Shown here piece by piece: positions 57,341 through 64,000 of a DNA stretch of 64,000 nucleotides. Numbering within the stretch: the stretch's first letter is position 1; each line of letters starts with the position of its first letter. The DNA is taken from the NCBI RefSeq assembly GCF_026967985.1, contig NZ_JAPVBJ010000002.1, positions 476,349-540,348 on the forward strand. The letters run 5' to 3'. The notes under the pieces were generated by a model, which did not search any database, had not been told where the DNA came from, and worked only from the letters and a program-made list of their open reading frames with translations. The position numbers and the translations under genes were made by a program. Source of the stretch: Modestobacter sp. VKM Ac-2984. Its GTDB lineage: Bacteria; Actinomycetota; Actinomycetes; Mycobacteriales; Geodermatophilaceae.

Positions 57341-58810
57341 GTGGCGGTCGACGGACAGGCGTACCGATCGGAGCTCCGGCTCGAGTTCGACCCACCGTTG
57401 CCCGCGGCGCCCCGGCCGGAGCTCGCCGACGTCGGCAAGCTGGTCCGCCGGGGGGTGCGCGCGGTGGTCGGGGCCGCCCGCGCCGAGGACCGGACGACGC
57501 TGGCCGGCCTGCTGCTGGCACACCTCGGCCAGGCGGGCGCGGAGCTCGACGTCGTCGAGGAGGCGTGGCCGAGCTACGAGCACGTCAACGTCCAGGCCGG
57601 GCTGGACACCTGGCTGGCCGGCGCGGGGCGCACCTGGCAGCTGGTCGGCGTCGTCGGCTTCCAGCACCGGCCGTTCGGCCTGGGGGAGCTGCTGTCGGCG
57701 GCGCCGGAGACCCAGGAGCCGTACGGGCCCCGGCCGGGGAACGCGTCCCGGGTCAACCGGGCGGCCGGCCCGGACGGGGAGTCCCGGCCGTGCGTGCGGT
57801 GCGGCGTCTACCTGGTGACCGAGGGGTCGGCCCGCACCGCGGTGCTGGTGCGCGGCCCGGAGCCGGAGTCGGGGCTGCCGAACACCACGGTGCAGGTGGT
57901 CAGCACCGACCCGGAGCTGGCCGCGCGAGCGGCGACGGAGATCCGCGCCGCCGCGATGGCGCAGAACGTGTTCCGCGGCCAGGTGCTGTCGTTCGGCTCC
58001 GAGGTGTTCGGCCACGGACAGACCCTGTTGCAGTTCCACCGCCGGCCGACCCTCGCCGCCGACCAGCTGGTGCTCGCCGCGGACACGCTGGCCGAGGTGC
58101 AGCGCCAGGTGGTCGAGGTGGCGCGGCACAAGGAGCAGCTGCTGGCCGCCGGGCAGCACCTCAAGCGCGGCGTGCTGCTGTACGGGCCGCCCGGCGTCGG
58201 CAAGACCCACACGGTGCGGTACCTGACCAGCACCCTGGTCGGGACGACGGTCCTGCAGCTCACCGGCAACGCCCTGCACCTGATCGCCGAAGCATGCTCG
58301 GTCGCCCGGGCGCTGGCGCCGGCGATGCTGGTCATCGAGGACGTCGACTTGATCGCCGAGGACCGCGGCATGCACCCCGGCCAGCACCCGCTGCTGTTCC
58401 AGCTGCTCAACGAGATGGACGGGCTGGCCGAGGACGCCGACGTCGTCTTCGTGCTGACCACCAACCGGGCCGACCTGCTCGAACCGGCGCTGGCGGCCCG
58501 GCCGGGGCGGGTGGACCAGGCGGTGGAGCTCCGGCTGCCCGACGCCGAGGCCCGCCGGGCGCTGTTCGACCTCTACCGGGGCGGGCTGGAGGTCGACACC
58601 AGCGGGCTGGACGACGTCCTGGCCCGGACCGAGGGGGTGACGGCGTCGTTCCTCAAGGAGCTGCTGCGCCGGGCGGCGTTGCTGGCGGCCCAGCGGACTG
58701 CGACCGGGCCGCTGAGCGTGTCCGCCGCCGACCTCTCCGGTGCGCTGGGCGAGCTGCTCGACACCCGCAACGCGATGACCCGCACCCTGCTCGGCAGCGC
58801 GCCGGGCTGA
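57341..58810 (+). CDS. AAA+ ATPase with unrecognised N-terminal domain
   Basis: 489-aa AAA ATPase. Residues ~1-270 are not recognised and include a paired-Cys patch, RPCVRCGVYLVTEG (C151, C154). The AAA module spans ~275-489: Walker A GPPGVGKT (282-289), Walker B MLVIEDVDLIAED (329-341), sensor TTNRADLLEPALAARPGRVDQ with arginine finger, and the helical subdomain. That module is closest to the FtsH/Cdc48 class, but no protease site is present. Thus it acts as an unfoldase or remodeller at most; targets unknown. The GTG at 57341 follows AGAGGG. Ends 10 bp before the convergent secreted-protein gene. Confidence 0.87.
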   Translation: MAVDGQAYRSELRLEFDPPLPAAPRPELADVGKLVRRGVRAVVGAARAEDRTTLAGLLLAHLGQAGAELDVVEEAWPSYEHVNVQAGLDTWLAGAGRTWQLVGVVGFQHRPFGLGELLSAAPETQEPYGPRPGNASRVNRAAGPDGESRPCVRCGVYLVTEGSARTAVLVRGPEPESGLPNTTVQVVSTDPELAARAATEIRAAAMAQNVFRGQVLSFGSEVFGHGQTLLQFHRRPTLAADQLVLAADTLAEVQRQVVEVARHKEQLLAAGQHLKRGVLLYGPPGVGKTHTVRYLTSTLVGTTVLQLTGNALHLIAEACSVARALAPAMLVIEDVDLIAEDRGMHPGQHPLLFQLLNEMDGLAEDADVVFVLTTNRADLLEPALAARPGRVDQAVELRLPDAEARRALFDLYRGGLEVDTSGLDDVLARTEGVTASFLKELLRRAALLAAQRTATGPLSVSAADLSGALGELLDTRNAMTRTLLGSAPG

Positions 58811-58820
58811 GGCGCGCCGA

Positions 58821-59411
58821 TCAGGCGCCGCGGCGCCGGGACCGGCGCACCAGCAGGCCCGCCAGCACGGTCAGGGCTGCGCCTGCGGCGGCCACCATGC
58901 CGACCCAGGGCAGCGGTGCGGACGGCAGCTCGGTGCCGGCCGAGCCGGGGAGCGGGTCTGCCGGCGCCGTCGCCGCACCCAGGGCCCGGACCTCGGAGAG
59001 CAGGTCCGGGGTGACCGGTGCAGTGCCATCGCACAAGCCGGCGGTGTACGGGCCGTCCCCTTGCTCGCCGGGGCTGTCGGCGAAGACCAGGAACGGTCCG
59101 TCACCGGAGAGCTCGAGGCCGCAGCTGGCGCCGGAGGCGGCCGAGACGACGCCCTGCCGAGCGTGTGCCGTCCCCTTGAACACGGCCTCCACGGCGAACA
59201 CGTGCAGGGCGGGGTCGGTGCTACTCGCCCCGCCGCGCACCTCGCGGGAGACCAGCTGTCCGGCGAAGACGGCGTCGGCCCGCTCGAACTGCTCGGGGAC
59301 GGCCAGTCCCGCACAGCTGCAGGCCGACGCGGGGGTCGCCAGGACCCAGCTGGTCAGCACCAGTGCCAGAGTGGCCAGGAGTGCCGGGATCACCGGCGTC
59401 GTCCGGGACAT
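58821..59411 (-). CDS. Secreted/wall-anchored protein with CSC-type NTR-like domain
   Basis: 196-aa exported protein. Signal peptide with PALLATLALVLTSWVLATPASA, then mature start CSCAGLAVPEQFERADAVFAGQLVSREVRGG, the layout of NTR/TIMP-like domains. The C-terminus has SAPLPWVGMVAAAGAALTVLAGLLVRRSRRRGA, a hydrophobic helix and basic tail like a membrane anchor. Two further cysteines (SCGLEL, LCDGTA) can form disulfides. Function unknown. I take the ATG at 59411 (MSRTTP); another ATG 4 codons earlier (59423) is possible. Confidence 0.78.
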   Translation of the reverse strand: MSRTTPVIPALLATLALVLTSWVLATPASACSCAGLAVPEQFERADAVFAGQLVSREVRGGASSTDPALHVFAVEAVFKGTAHARQGVVSAASGASCGLELSGDGPFLVFADSPGEQGDGPYTAGLCDGTAPVTPDLLSEVRALGAATAPADPLPGSAGTELPSAPLPWVGMVAAAGAALTVLAGLLVRRSRRRGA

Positions 59412-59574
59412 GGCCGGGAGCATGCTCCCGCAGGATCTCGGTCAGGTCTCGCCGACGGGCCGGGCGGGCCGGCTCAGCGGTGCCGCACCCGGTCGGCCTC
59501 CCAGGGCGGCTCGGTCGATCCAGAGCTGGTGGGCCTGGCCGGCGACCTCGACGACCTCCCGGCTCACTGTGTGC

Positions 59575-60066
59575 TCAGTCCAGGTCGGCGACCGGCAGGG
59601 ACCCGGCGGCGCGTTCCAGCAGCGGGGTCATCCGGTGGTCGACGAACCGGCGCAGCGCCAGGTTCGTGTCCGTGCGCTGGACGCCCGGGATGGCGAGCAC
59701 CTGCTCGGTGATCCGCCACAGGTCGTCGGCGTCGACCGCGACCACCTGGACCAGCAGGTCGGCGACCCCGGAGAGACCGATGACCTCCAGCACCTCCGGG
59801 ATCGCGGCCAGCGCCTCGCCGACGTCGGCCAGGCTGCGCTGGACCACCTGCACGGTGACGTAGGCGCCCAGCCGGTAGCCCAGCGCCTCGGGTCGCACCC
59901 GCCGTTCGAAGGGGTCCAGGGCGCCGCTGGACTCCAGCCGGCCGAGCCGCGCCTGCACGGTGTTGCGGGCCAGCCCGAGCTGCTGGGAGAGCGCGAGGAC
60001 GGTGGCTCGCGGGTCCTCGGACAGGGCGAGCAGGAGCCGTGCGTCGGTGGCGTCCAGGGCTGGCAC
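59575..60066 (-). CDS. Lrp/AsnC family transcriptional regulator
   Basis: 163-aa Lrp-type regulator. N-terminal helix-turn-helix LDATDARLLLALSEDPRATVLALSQQLGLARNTVQARLGRLESSG, then the RAM ligand domain (YRLGAYVTVQVVQRSLADVGEALAAIPEVLEVIGLSGVADLLVQVVAVD). Divergent from the 2-oxoacid dehydrogenase operon with a TGCGCAAC-type dyad between them, so it probably controls that operon in response to amino acids, much as BkdR does. The GTG at 60066 has no strong ribosome site. Confidence 0.93.
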   Translation of the reverse strand: MPALDATDARLLLALSEDPRATVLALSQQLGLARNTVQARLGRLESSGALDPFERRVRPEALGYRLGAYVTVQVVQRSLADVGEALAAIPEVLEVIGLSGVADLLVQVVAVDADDLWRITEQVLAIPGVQRTDTNLALRRFVDHRMTPLLERAAGSLPVADLD

Positions 60067-60109
60067 GTTGCTCAGTCTGACAGGCGAGGGTGGGCACGCA
60101 GTGGACTTT

Positions 60110-60140
60110 CTGCGCAACGGCGTCGGAGGTGGTTGCGCAG
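60110..60140. promoter_or_regulatory. Lrp/AsnC-type operator dyad
   Basis: CTGCGCAAC (60110-60118) and GTTGCGCAG (60132-60140), perfect 9-bp inverted arms with a 13-bp spacer, centred one-and-a-half turns apart. TTGCGCA-type half-sites are known for actinobacterial Lrp/AsnC regulators. Sits in the lrp/E1-alpha divergent gap. Confidence 0.6.
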
Positions 60141-60281
60141 ATCGGTCGGTGAGTGATCTTCTCCACACGCGGCCCGGCGTGCCACCATGTGTGAGTGGCG
60201 CCACATCCTCGGCGCCGCATGGACGTCCAGCGACGGGCGCTCCGGTGACCCCGGGCTCCGCCAGACGGCGAGGAGAGTGGC

Positions 60282-61418
60282 GTGACCGCGTTGCAGCAGA
60301 AGACCACCGAAGTGGTCGACCCCGTACCGGGCGCCGGCGCGCCACACCTGCCGGATCAGCCGGACCTGGTCCAGCTGCTCACCCCCGAGGGCGAGCGGGT
60401 CGAGCACCCCGACTACCGCCTGGACATCTCGGACGACGAGCTGCGCGGCCTGTACCGCGACCTCGCCCTCGTCCGCCGGTGGGACGCCGAGGCGACCGCC
60501 CTGCAGCGCCAGGGCGAGCTCGGCATCTGGGCCTCGCTGCTCGGCCAGGAGGCGGCCCAGGTGGGCGCCGGCCGCGCCCTCGTCGACGGCGACATGGCCT
60601 TCCCCACCTACCGGGAGCACGGCGTCGCCTGGACCCGGGGCGTCGACCCGCTGCACGTGATGAGCCTGTTCCGCGGGGTCGACCAGGGCGGCTGGGACCC
60701 GGTCGCCCGCAGCTTCAACCTCTACACCGTGGTCATCGGCGCGCAGACCCTGCACGCCACTGGCTACGCCATGGGCCTGCAGCGCGACGGGGCGGAGAAC
60801 GCGGCGCTGGCCTTCCTCGGCGACGGCGCGACCAGCCAGGGCGAGGTCAACGAGGCGATGATCTGGGCGGCCACCTTCGCCGCACCGGTCGTCTTCTTCT
60901 GCCAGAACAACCAGTACGCGATCAGCGTGCCGATCGAGCGCCAGTCCCGGGTACCGCTCTACCAGCGCGCCGCCGGGTTCGGCTTCCCCGGCGTGCGGGT
61001 CGACGGCAACGACGTCCTGGCCGTGCTGGCCGTGACCCGGGCGGCGCTGGCCGCGGCCCGCGAGGGCTCCGGCCCCACCTTCATCGAGGCGTTCACCTAC
61101 CGGATGGGCGCGCACACCACCTCCGACGACCCGACCCGCTACCGGCTGGCCGGTGAGCTGGAGGAGTGGAAGCTGCGCGACCCGATCGCCCGGCTCAAGG
61201 CGCACCTGTCCCGCACCGGCATCGCCGGCCCCGAGTTCTTCGCCGCCGTCGACGTCGAGGGCGACGAGCTCGCCGCCCGGATCCGGAAGGGCACGCTGGA
61301 GATGCCCGACCCGGCCGGGACGGAGATGTTCGACCACGTCTTCGCCGAGCAGACCCCGGAGCTGGCCCAGCAGCGCGCGGAGTTCGTCGAGTACCACGCC
61401 TCCTTCGAGGGGAACTGA
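60282..61418 (+). CDS. 2-oxoacid dehydrogenase E1 component, alpha subunit (branched-chain/pyruvate type)
   Basis: 378-aa thiamine-diphosphate enzyme subunit. ThDP/Mg motif GDGATSQGEVNEAMIWAATFAAPVVFFCQNN; substrate-side LQRQGELGIWASLLGQEAAQVGAG and TYREHGVAWTRGVDPLHVM; RMGAHTTSDDPTRYR near the phosphorylation-loop position. This form is annotated either as PDH E1 alpha or as branched-chain 2-oxoacid dehydrogenase. The adjacent Lrp regulator and the pattern shared with the mycobacterial BCKADH operon favour the branched-chain activity. It is the first gene of E1-alpha/E1-beta/E2; GTG start. Confidence 0.9.
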   Translation: MTALQQKTTEVVDPVPGAGAPHLPDQPDLVQLLTPEGERVEHPDYRLDISDDELRGLYRDLALVRRWDAEATALQRQGELGIWASLLGQEAAQVGAGRALVDGDMAFPTYREHGVAWTRGVDPLHVMSLFRGVDQGGWDPVARSFNLYTVVIGAQTLHATGYAMGLQRDGAENAALAFLGDGATSQGEVNEAMIWAATFAAPVVFFCQNNQYAISVPIERQSRVPLYQRAAGFGFPGVRVDGNDVLAVLAVTRAALAAAREGSGPTFIEAFTYRMGAHTTSDDPTRYRLAGELEEWKLRDPIARLKAHLSRTGIAGPEFFAAVDVEGDELAARIRKGTLEMPDPAGTEMFDHVFAEQTPELAQQRAEFVEYHASFEGN

Positions 61419-61419
61419 C

Positions 61420-62394
61420 GTGCAGACGCTCACGATCGGCAAGGCGCTCAACCTGGGCCTGCGCAAGGCCATGGAGGACGACGGCAAGGTCGTGCTCATG
61501 GGCGAGGACATCGGCAAGCTGGGCGGGGTCTTCCGGATCACCGACGGCCTGCAGAAGGACTTCGGCGAGGCCCGCGTCGTCGACACGCCGCTGGCCGAGG
61601 CGGGCATCCTCGGCACCGCGGTCGGCCTGGCCATGCGCGGCTACCGGCCGGTGTGCGAGATCCAGTTCGACGGGTTCGTCTTCCCCGCCTACAACCAGAT
61701 CGTCACCCAGGTCGCCAAGATCCACGCCCGCTCCCGGGGCAAGCTGCCGATGCCGATCGTCATCCGGATCCCCTTCGGGGGCGGCATCGGCGCGGTCGAG
61801 CACCACAGCGAGAGCCCCGAGGCCTACTTCGCGCACACCGCCGGCCTGAAGGTGGTCGCGGTGAGCACCCCGGCCGATGCGTACTGGGGCATCCAGCAGG
61901 CGATCGCCGCGCCGGACCCGGTCGTCTTCTTCGAGCCCAAGCGGCGGTACTGGGAGAAGGGCGAGGTCGACACCGACGGCACCCCCGACCCGCTGTTCGG
62001 CTCCCGGGTGGTCCGCGGCGGGGACGACGTCACGGTGCTCGCCTACGGGCCGATGGTGAAGACGGCGCTGCAGGCCGCCGACGCCGCCGCCGAGGAGGGC
62101 CGCTCGCTGGAGGTCGTCGACCTGCGCACCCTCTCCCCGCTGGACCTCGACCCGGTCTACGAGTCGGTCCGCCGCACCGGCCGCTGCGTGGTCGTGCACG
62201 AGGCGCCGGTGACCCTCGGCCTGGGCGCGGAGATCGCCGCCCGGGTGACCGAGCACTGCTTCCACTCGCTGGAGGCGCCGGTGCTGCGCGTGGGCGGGTA
62301 CGACACCCCGTACCCGCCGTCGAAGATGGAAGAGGACTACCTCCCCGACCTCGACCGCGTGCTCGACGCCGTCGACCGAGCGATGGGCTTCTGA
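61420..62394 (+). CDS. 2-oxoacid dehydrogenase E1 component, beta subunit
   Basis: 324-aa E1-beta subunit, completing the heterotetramer. Family stretches: MGEDIGKLGGVFRITDGLQKDFGEARVVDTPLAEAGILGTAVGLAMRGYRPV, HHSESPEAYFAHTAGLKVVAVSTPADAYWG and GGYDTPYPPSKMEEDYLPD. Gap to the E1-alpha stop is 1 nt; GTG start at 61420 with GAGGGGAAC upstream. The stop overlaps the E2 start (TGATG). Confidence 0.93.
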   Translation: MQTLTIGKALNLGLRKAMEDDGKVVLMGEDIGKLGGVFRITDGLQKDFGEARVVDTPLAEAGILGTAVGLAMRGYRPVCEIQFDGFVFPAYNQIVTQVAKIHARSRGKLPMPIVIRIPFGGGIGAVEHHSESPEAYFAHTAGLKVVAVSTPADAYWGIQQAIAAPDPVVFFEPKRRYWEKGEVDTDGTPDPLFGSRVVRGGDDVTVLAYGPMVKTALQAADAAAEEGRSLEVVDLRTLSPLDLDPVYESVRRTGRCVVVHEAPVTLGLGAEIAARVTEHCFHSLEAPVLRVGGYDTPYPPSKMEEDYLPDLDRVLDAVDRAMGF

Positions 62395-63866
62395 TGGCCG
62401 AGCTGCGCCAGTTCAAGCTCCCCGACGTCGGGGAGGGGCTGACCGAGGGGGAGATCCTGTCCTGGCTGGTCGCCGTGGGCGACACGGTCACCGTCAACCA
62501 GCCGCTGTGCGAGGTCGAGACGGCGAAGGCCGCCGTCGAGCTGCCCAGCCCGTTCGCCGGCACGGTGACCGAGCTGCTGTTCGACGCCGGGACGACGGTC
62601 GACGTCGGCGCGCCGATCATCACGATCGACGTCGGTGGCGGTGCAGCTGCGGCCCCGACCGCGGACGCACCGGCAGCCGAGGGCACCGGGTCCGGGCTGA
62701 TCGGGGAGACCAACGCCAACGGCCGGACGGCGGTGCTGGTCGGCTACGGCCCGCGCAGCACCGAGGCCAAGCGCCGTCCCCGCCGGGGGCAGCCGGTCGC
62801 GGCCGCGCAGGTGACCGCGCCGCAGGTCCTCCCCGAGGCCGACTACGGCTCGGGAGGCGACCGGCCGCCGCTGCTGGCCACCGCCCCGGACGCGACGGTC
62901 AAGCCGGTCCGGCACGGTGGGCTGGAGGCCGCTCGCGCGGCCGAAGCGGCGGCGGCTCGCCGGCCCGCCGACCCCGCGGTGTCGGCGTCGTCCGCGACCG
63001 CCGGCCGCGGTGCCCTGCGCCCGCTGGCCAAGCCGCCGGTGCGCAAGTACGCCAAGGAACTCGGCATCGACCTGACCACGGTCCGGGGCACCGGCGAGGG
63101 CGGGGTGATCACCCGCGCCGACGTCGACGCCGCGCTGGCCCCGCCGGCCGAGCCCCAGGTCGCCGCGGCCGGGGACACCCGGATCCCGATCAAGGGGGTG
63201 CGGAAGCACACCGCCGCGGCCATGGTGGCCAGCGCGTTCACCGCGCCGCACGTCACCGAGTTCCTCACCGTCGACGTCACCCGCACGATGAAGCTGCGCG
63301 AGCGGCTGGCCGCCCGGCCGGAGCTGGCCGGGGTGAAGGTCAGCCCGCTGCTGTTCGTGGCCAAGGCGCTGCTGCTGGCGGCGAAGCGGCACCCGATGGT
63401 CAACAGCTCCTGGGACGAGGCGGCCCAGGAGATCGTCGTCCACGGCGCCGTGAACCTGGGCATCGCCGCGGCCACCCCGCGCGGCCTGATCGTGCCGAAC
63501 ATCAAGGACGCCGGCCGGCTGTCGCTGGCCGAGCTGGCCGGCGCGCTCAGCGAGCTCACCGAGACCGCGCGGGCCGGGAGGACCCAGCCCGCGGAGATGA
63601 CCGGCGGCACGATCACGATCACCAACGTCGGCGTCTTCGGCGTCGACACCGGCACGCCGATCCTCAACCCCGGCGAGTCGGCGATTTTGGCCTTCGGGGC
63701 CGTCCGGCAGATGCCCTGGGTGCACAAGGGCAAGGTCGTGCCGCGGCAGGTCACCCAGCTGGCCCTCTCCTTCGACCACCGCATCGTCGACGGGGAGCTG
63801 GGCTCCCGCTTCCTGGCCGACGTGGGGGCGCTGGTGCACGATCCCGGCACCGCGCTCACGTTCTGA
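62394..63866 (+). CDS. 2-oxoacid dehydrogenase E2 dihydrolipoyl acyltransferase
   Basis: 490-aa E2 core. One lipoyl domain with attachment lysine K45 (EVETAKAAVELPSP); Ala/Pro/Arg-rich linker; peripheral-subunit-binding domain at ~200-240 (LAKPPVRKYAKELGIDLTTVRGTGEGGVITRADV); catalytic domain with ALSFDHRIVDGELGSRFL (active His and Asp). Single lipoyl domain suits a BCKADH/PDH-like E2. The ATG overlaps the E1-beta stop by one base (TGATG). The E3 gene is not in view. Confidence 0.93.
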   Translation: MAELRQFKLPDVGEGLTEGEILSWLVAVGDTVTVNQPLCEVETAKAAVELPSPFAGTVTELLFDAGTTVDVGAPIITIDVGGGAAAAPTADAPAAEGTGSGLIGETNANGRTAVLVGYGPRSTEAKRRPRRGQPVAAAQVTAPQVLPEADYGSGGDRPPLLATAPDATVKPVRHGGLEAARAAEAAAARRPADPAVSASSATAGRGALRPLAKPPVRKYAKELGIDLTTVRGTGEGGVITRADVDAALAPPAEPQVAAAGDTRIPIKGVRKHTAAAMVASAFTAPHVTEFLTVDVTRTMKLRERLAARPELAGVKVSPLLFVAKALLLAAKRHPMVNSSWDEAAQEIVVHGAVNLGIAAATPRGLIVPNIKDAGRLSLAELAGALSELTETARAGRTQPAEMTGGTITITNVGVFGVDTGTPILNPGESAILAFGAVRQMPWVHKGKVVPRQVTQLALSFDHRIVDGELGSRFLADVGALVHDPGTALTF

Positions 63867-63868
63867 CC

Positions 63869-64000
63869 GTGCGCACCCAGCTCAGGCCGCTGCTGTCCTT
63901 CGCCGCCGGCTCCCGGGTCCCCGAGGGGTTCGGCTACCTCGGGGACGACGGGGAGGTGCGCGCCGACATGCCGGTGGAGACGTGGATCAGTGCCCGGATG
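63869..64000 (+). CDS. AGE-family epimerase/isomerase-like protein, N-terminus only
   Basis: First 44 codons, beginning with GTG 2 nt after the E2 stop: LRPLLSFAAGSRVPEGFGYLGDDGEVRADMPVETWISARM. GFGYLGDDG and PVETWISARM resemble the start of N-acylglucosamine 2-epimerase/YihS-like proteins. The remainder is outside the window, so the call is tentative; the gene appears to be in the E1/E2 operon by spacing. Confidence 0.55.
   Translation, partial: MRTQLRPLLSFAAGSRVPEGFGYLGDDGEVRADMPVETWISARM

Noticed and set aside
57565-60156. 863-codon plus-strand frame over AAA, secreted protein and Lrp genes
   Set aside because: Out of frame with the AAA gene and antisense to two good genes; composition typical of GC shadow.
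1-64000. tRNA, rRNA, phage, IS or CRISPR loci
   Set aside because: No cloverleaf, rRNA motif, transposase, integrase or repeat-spacer pattern was seen by eye; a tRNAscan or ISfinder run could still find something small.

Overview
This is a very GC-rich stretch of an actinobacterial chromosome. Gene content and gene neighbourhoods (frequent GTG starts, GTGA/ATGA/TGATG start-stop overlaps, an actinobacterial ydaO riboswitch before an NlpC/P60 hydrolase, acVLRF1, GTP-type PEP carboxykinase) fit the Geodermatophilaceae (Blastococcus, Modestobacter, Geodermatophilus). That family placement is inference from gene style, not a computed classification. I see no tRNA, rRNA, CRISPR array, phage or insertion sequence. 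The window looks like core or stable accessory chromosome, nearly gap-free.

Layout. 1-2.1 kb: mannitol-type PTS permease diverging from a zinc polyol-type dehydrogenase, with a CRP-like site between them. 2.2-7 kb: threonine dehydratase, two small proteins, a NarL-type two-component pair and an SDR. 7.1-16.8 kb: pyruvate carboxylase, another SDR, a four-domain NhaA-DsbA-CNB-glutaredoxin-like fusion overlapping a DUF2332 gene, and a YgiB/YgiC-like pair. 16.9-21 kb: small metabolic proteins, a nucleotide-sugar-epimerase-like protein and a CPBP protease homologue. 20.9-23.7 kb: an fmdB-fmdA-acyltransferase-like cluster. 24-29.4 kb: acyl-CoA dehydrogenase, AI-2E-type transporter, and a large hybrid kinase ending in an RsbW-like domain. 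29.5-36.4 kb: FKBP, a MerR-controlled SDR, FrnE-like DsbA, nitronate monooxygenase, an ArsR/AHSA1 pair and an old yellow enzyme. 36.6-44.4 kb: PEP carboxykinase, MFS transporter, acVLRF1, flavin monooxygenase, alcohol dehydrogenase, esterase. 44.4-53.6 kb: DUF2382 protein, HelD-like helicase, PPK2, YihY, a five-gene minus-strand run, and the riboswitch-controlled NlpC/P60 hydrolase. 53.7-64 kb: assorted enzymes, an AAA ATPase, then an Lrp-type regulator diverging from a three-gene 2-oxoacid dehydrogenase operon and the start of an AGE-family epimerase gene.

How it works together. Three enzymes of the pyruvate/PEP/oxaloacetate node lie within 57 kb: pyruvate carboxylase, GTP-dependent PEP carboxykinase and a lipoate-dependent 2-oxoacid dehydrogenase, though in separate operons. 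A redox/stress theme recurs: the NhaA fusion, FrnE, the two-component systems, PPK2, the DUF2382 protein and the RsbW-like kinase.

Two features of genome organisation stand out. Gene ends are marked by long, near-perfect GC-rich hairpins without U-tracts, two of which enclose both stop codons of a convergent pair. Convergent pairs also overlap or share stop codons (CTAG at 10473-10476; 44 nt at 26628-26671). The most unusual protein is the NhaA fusion at 11354-14008.
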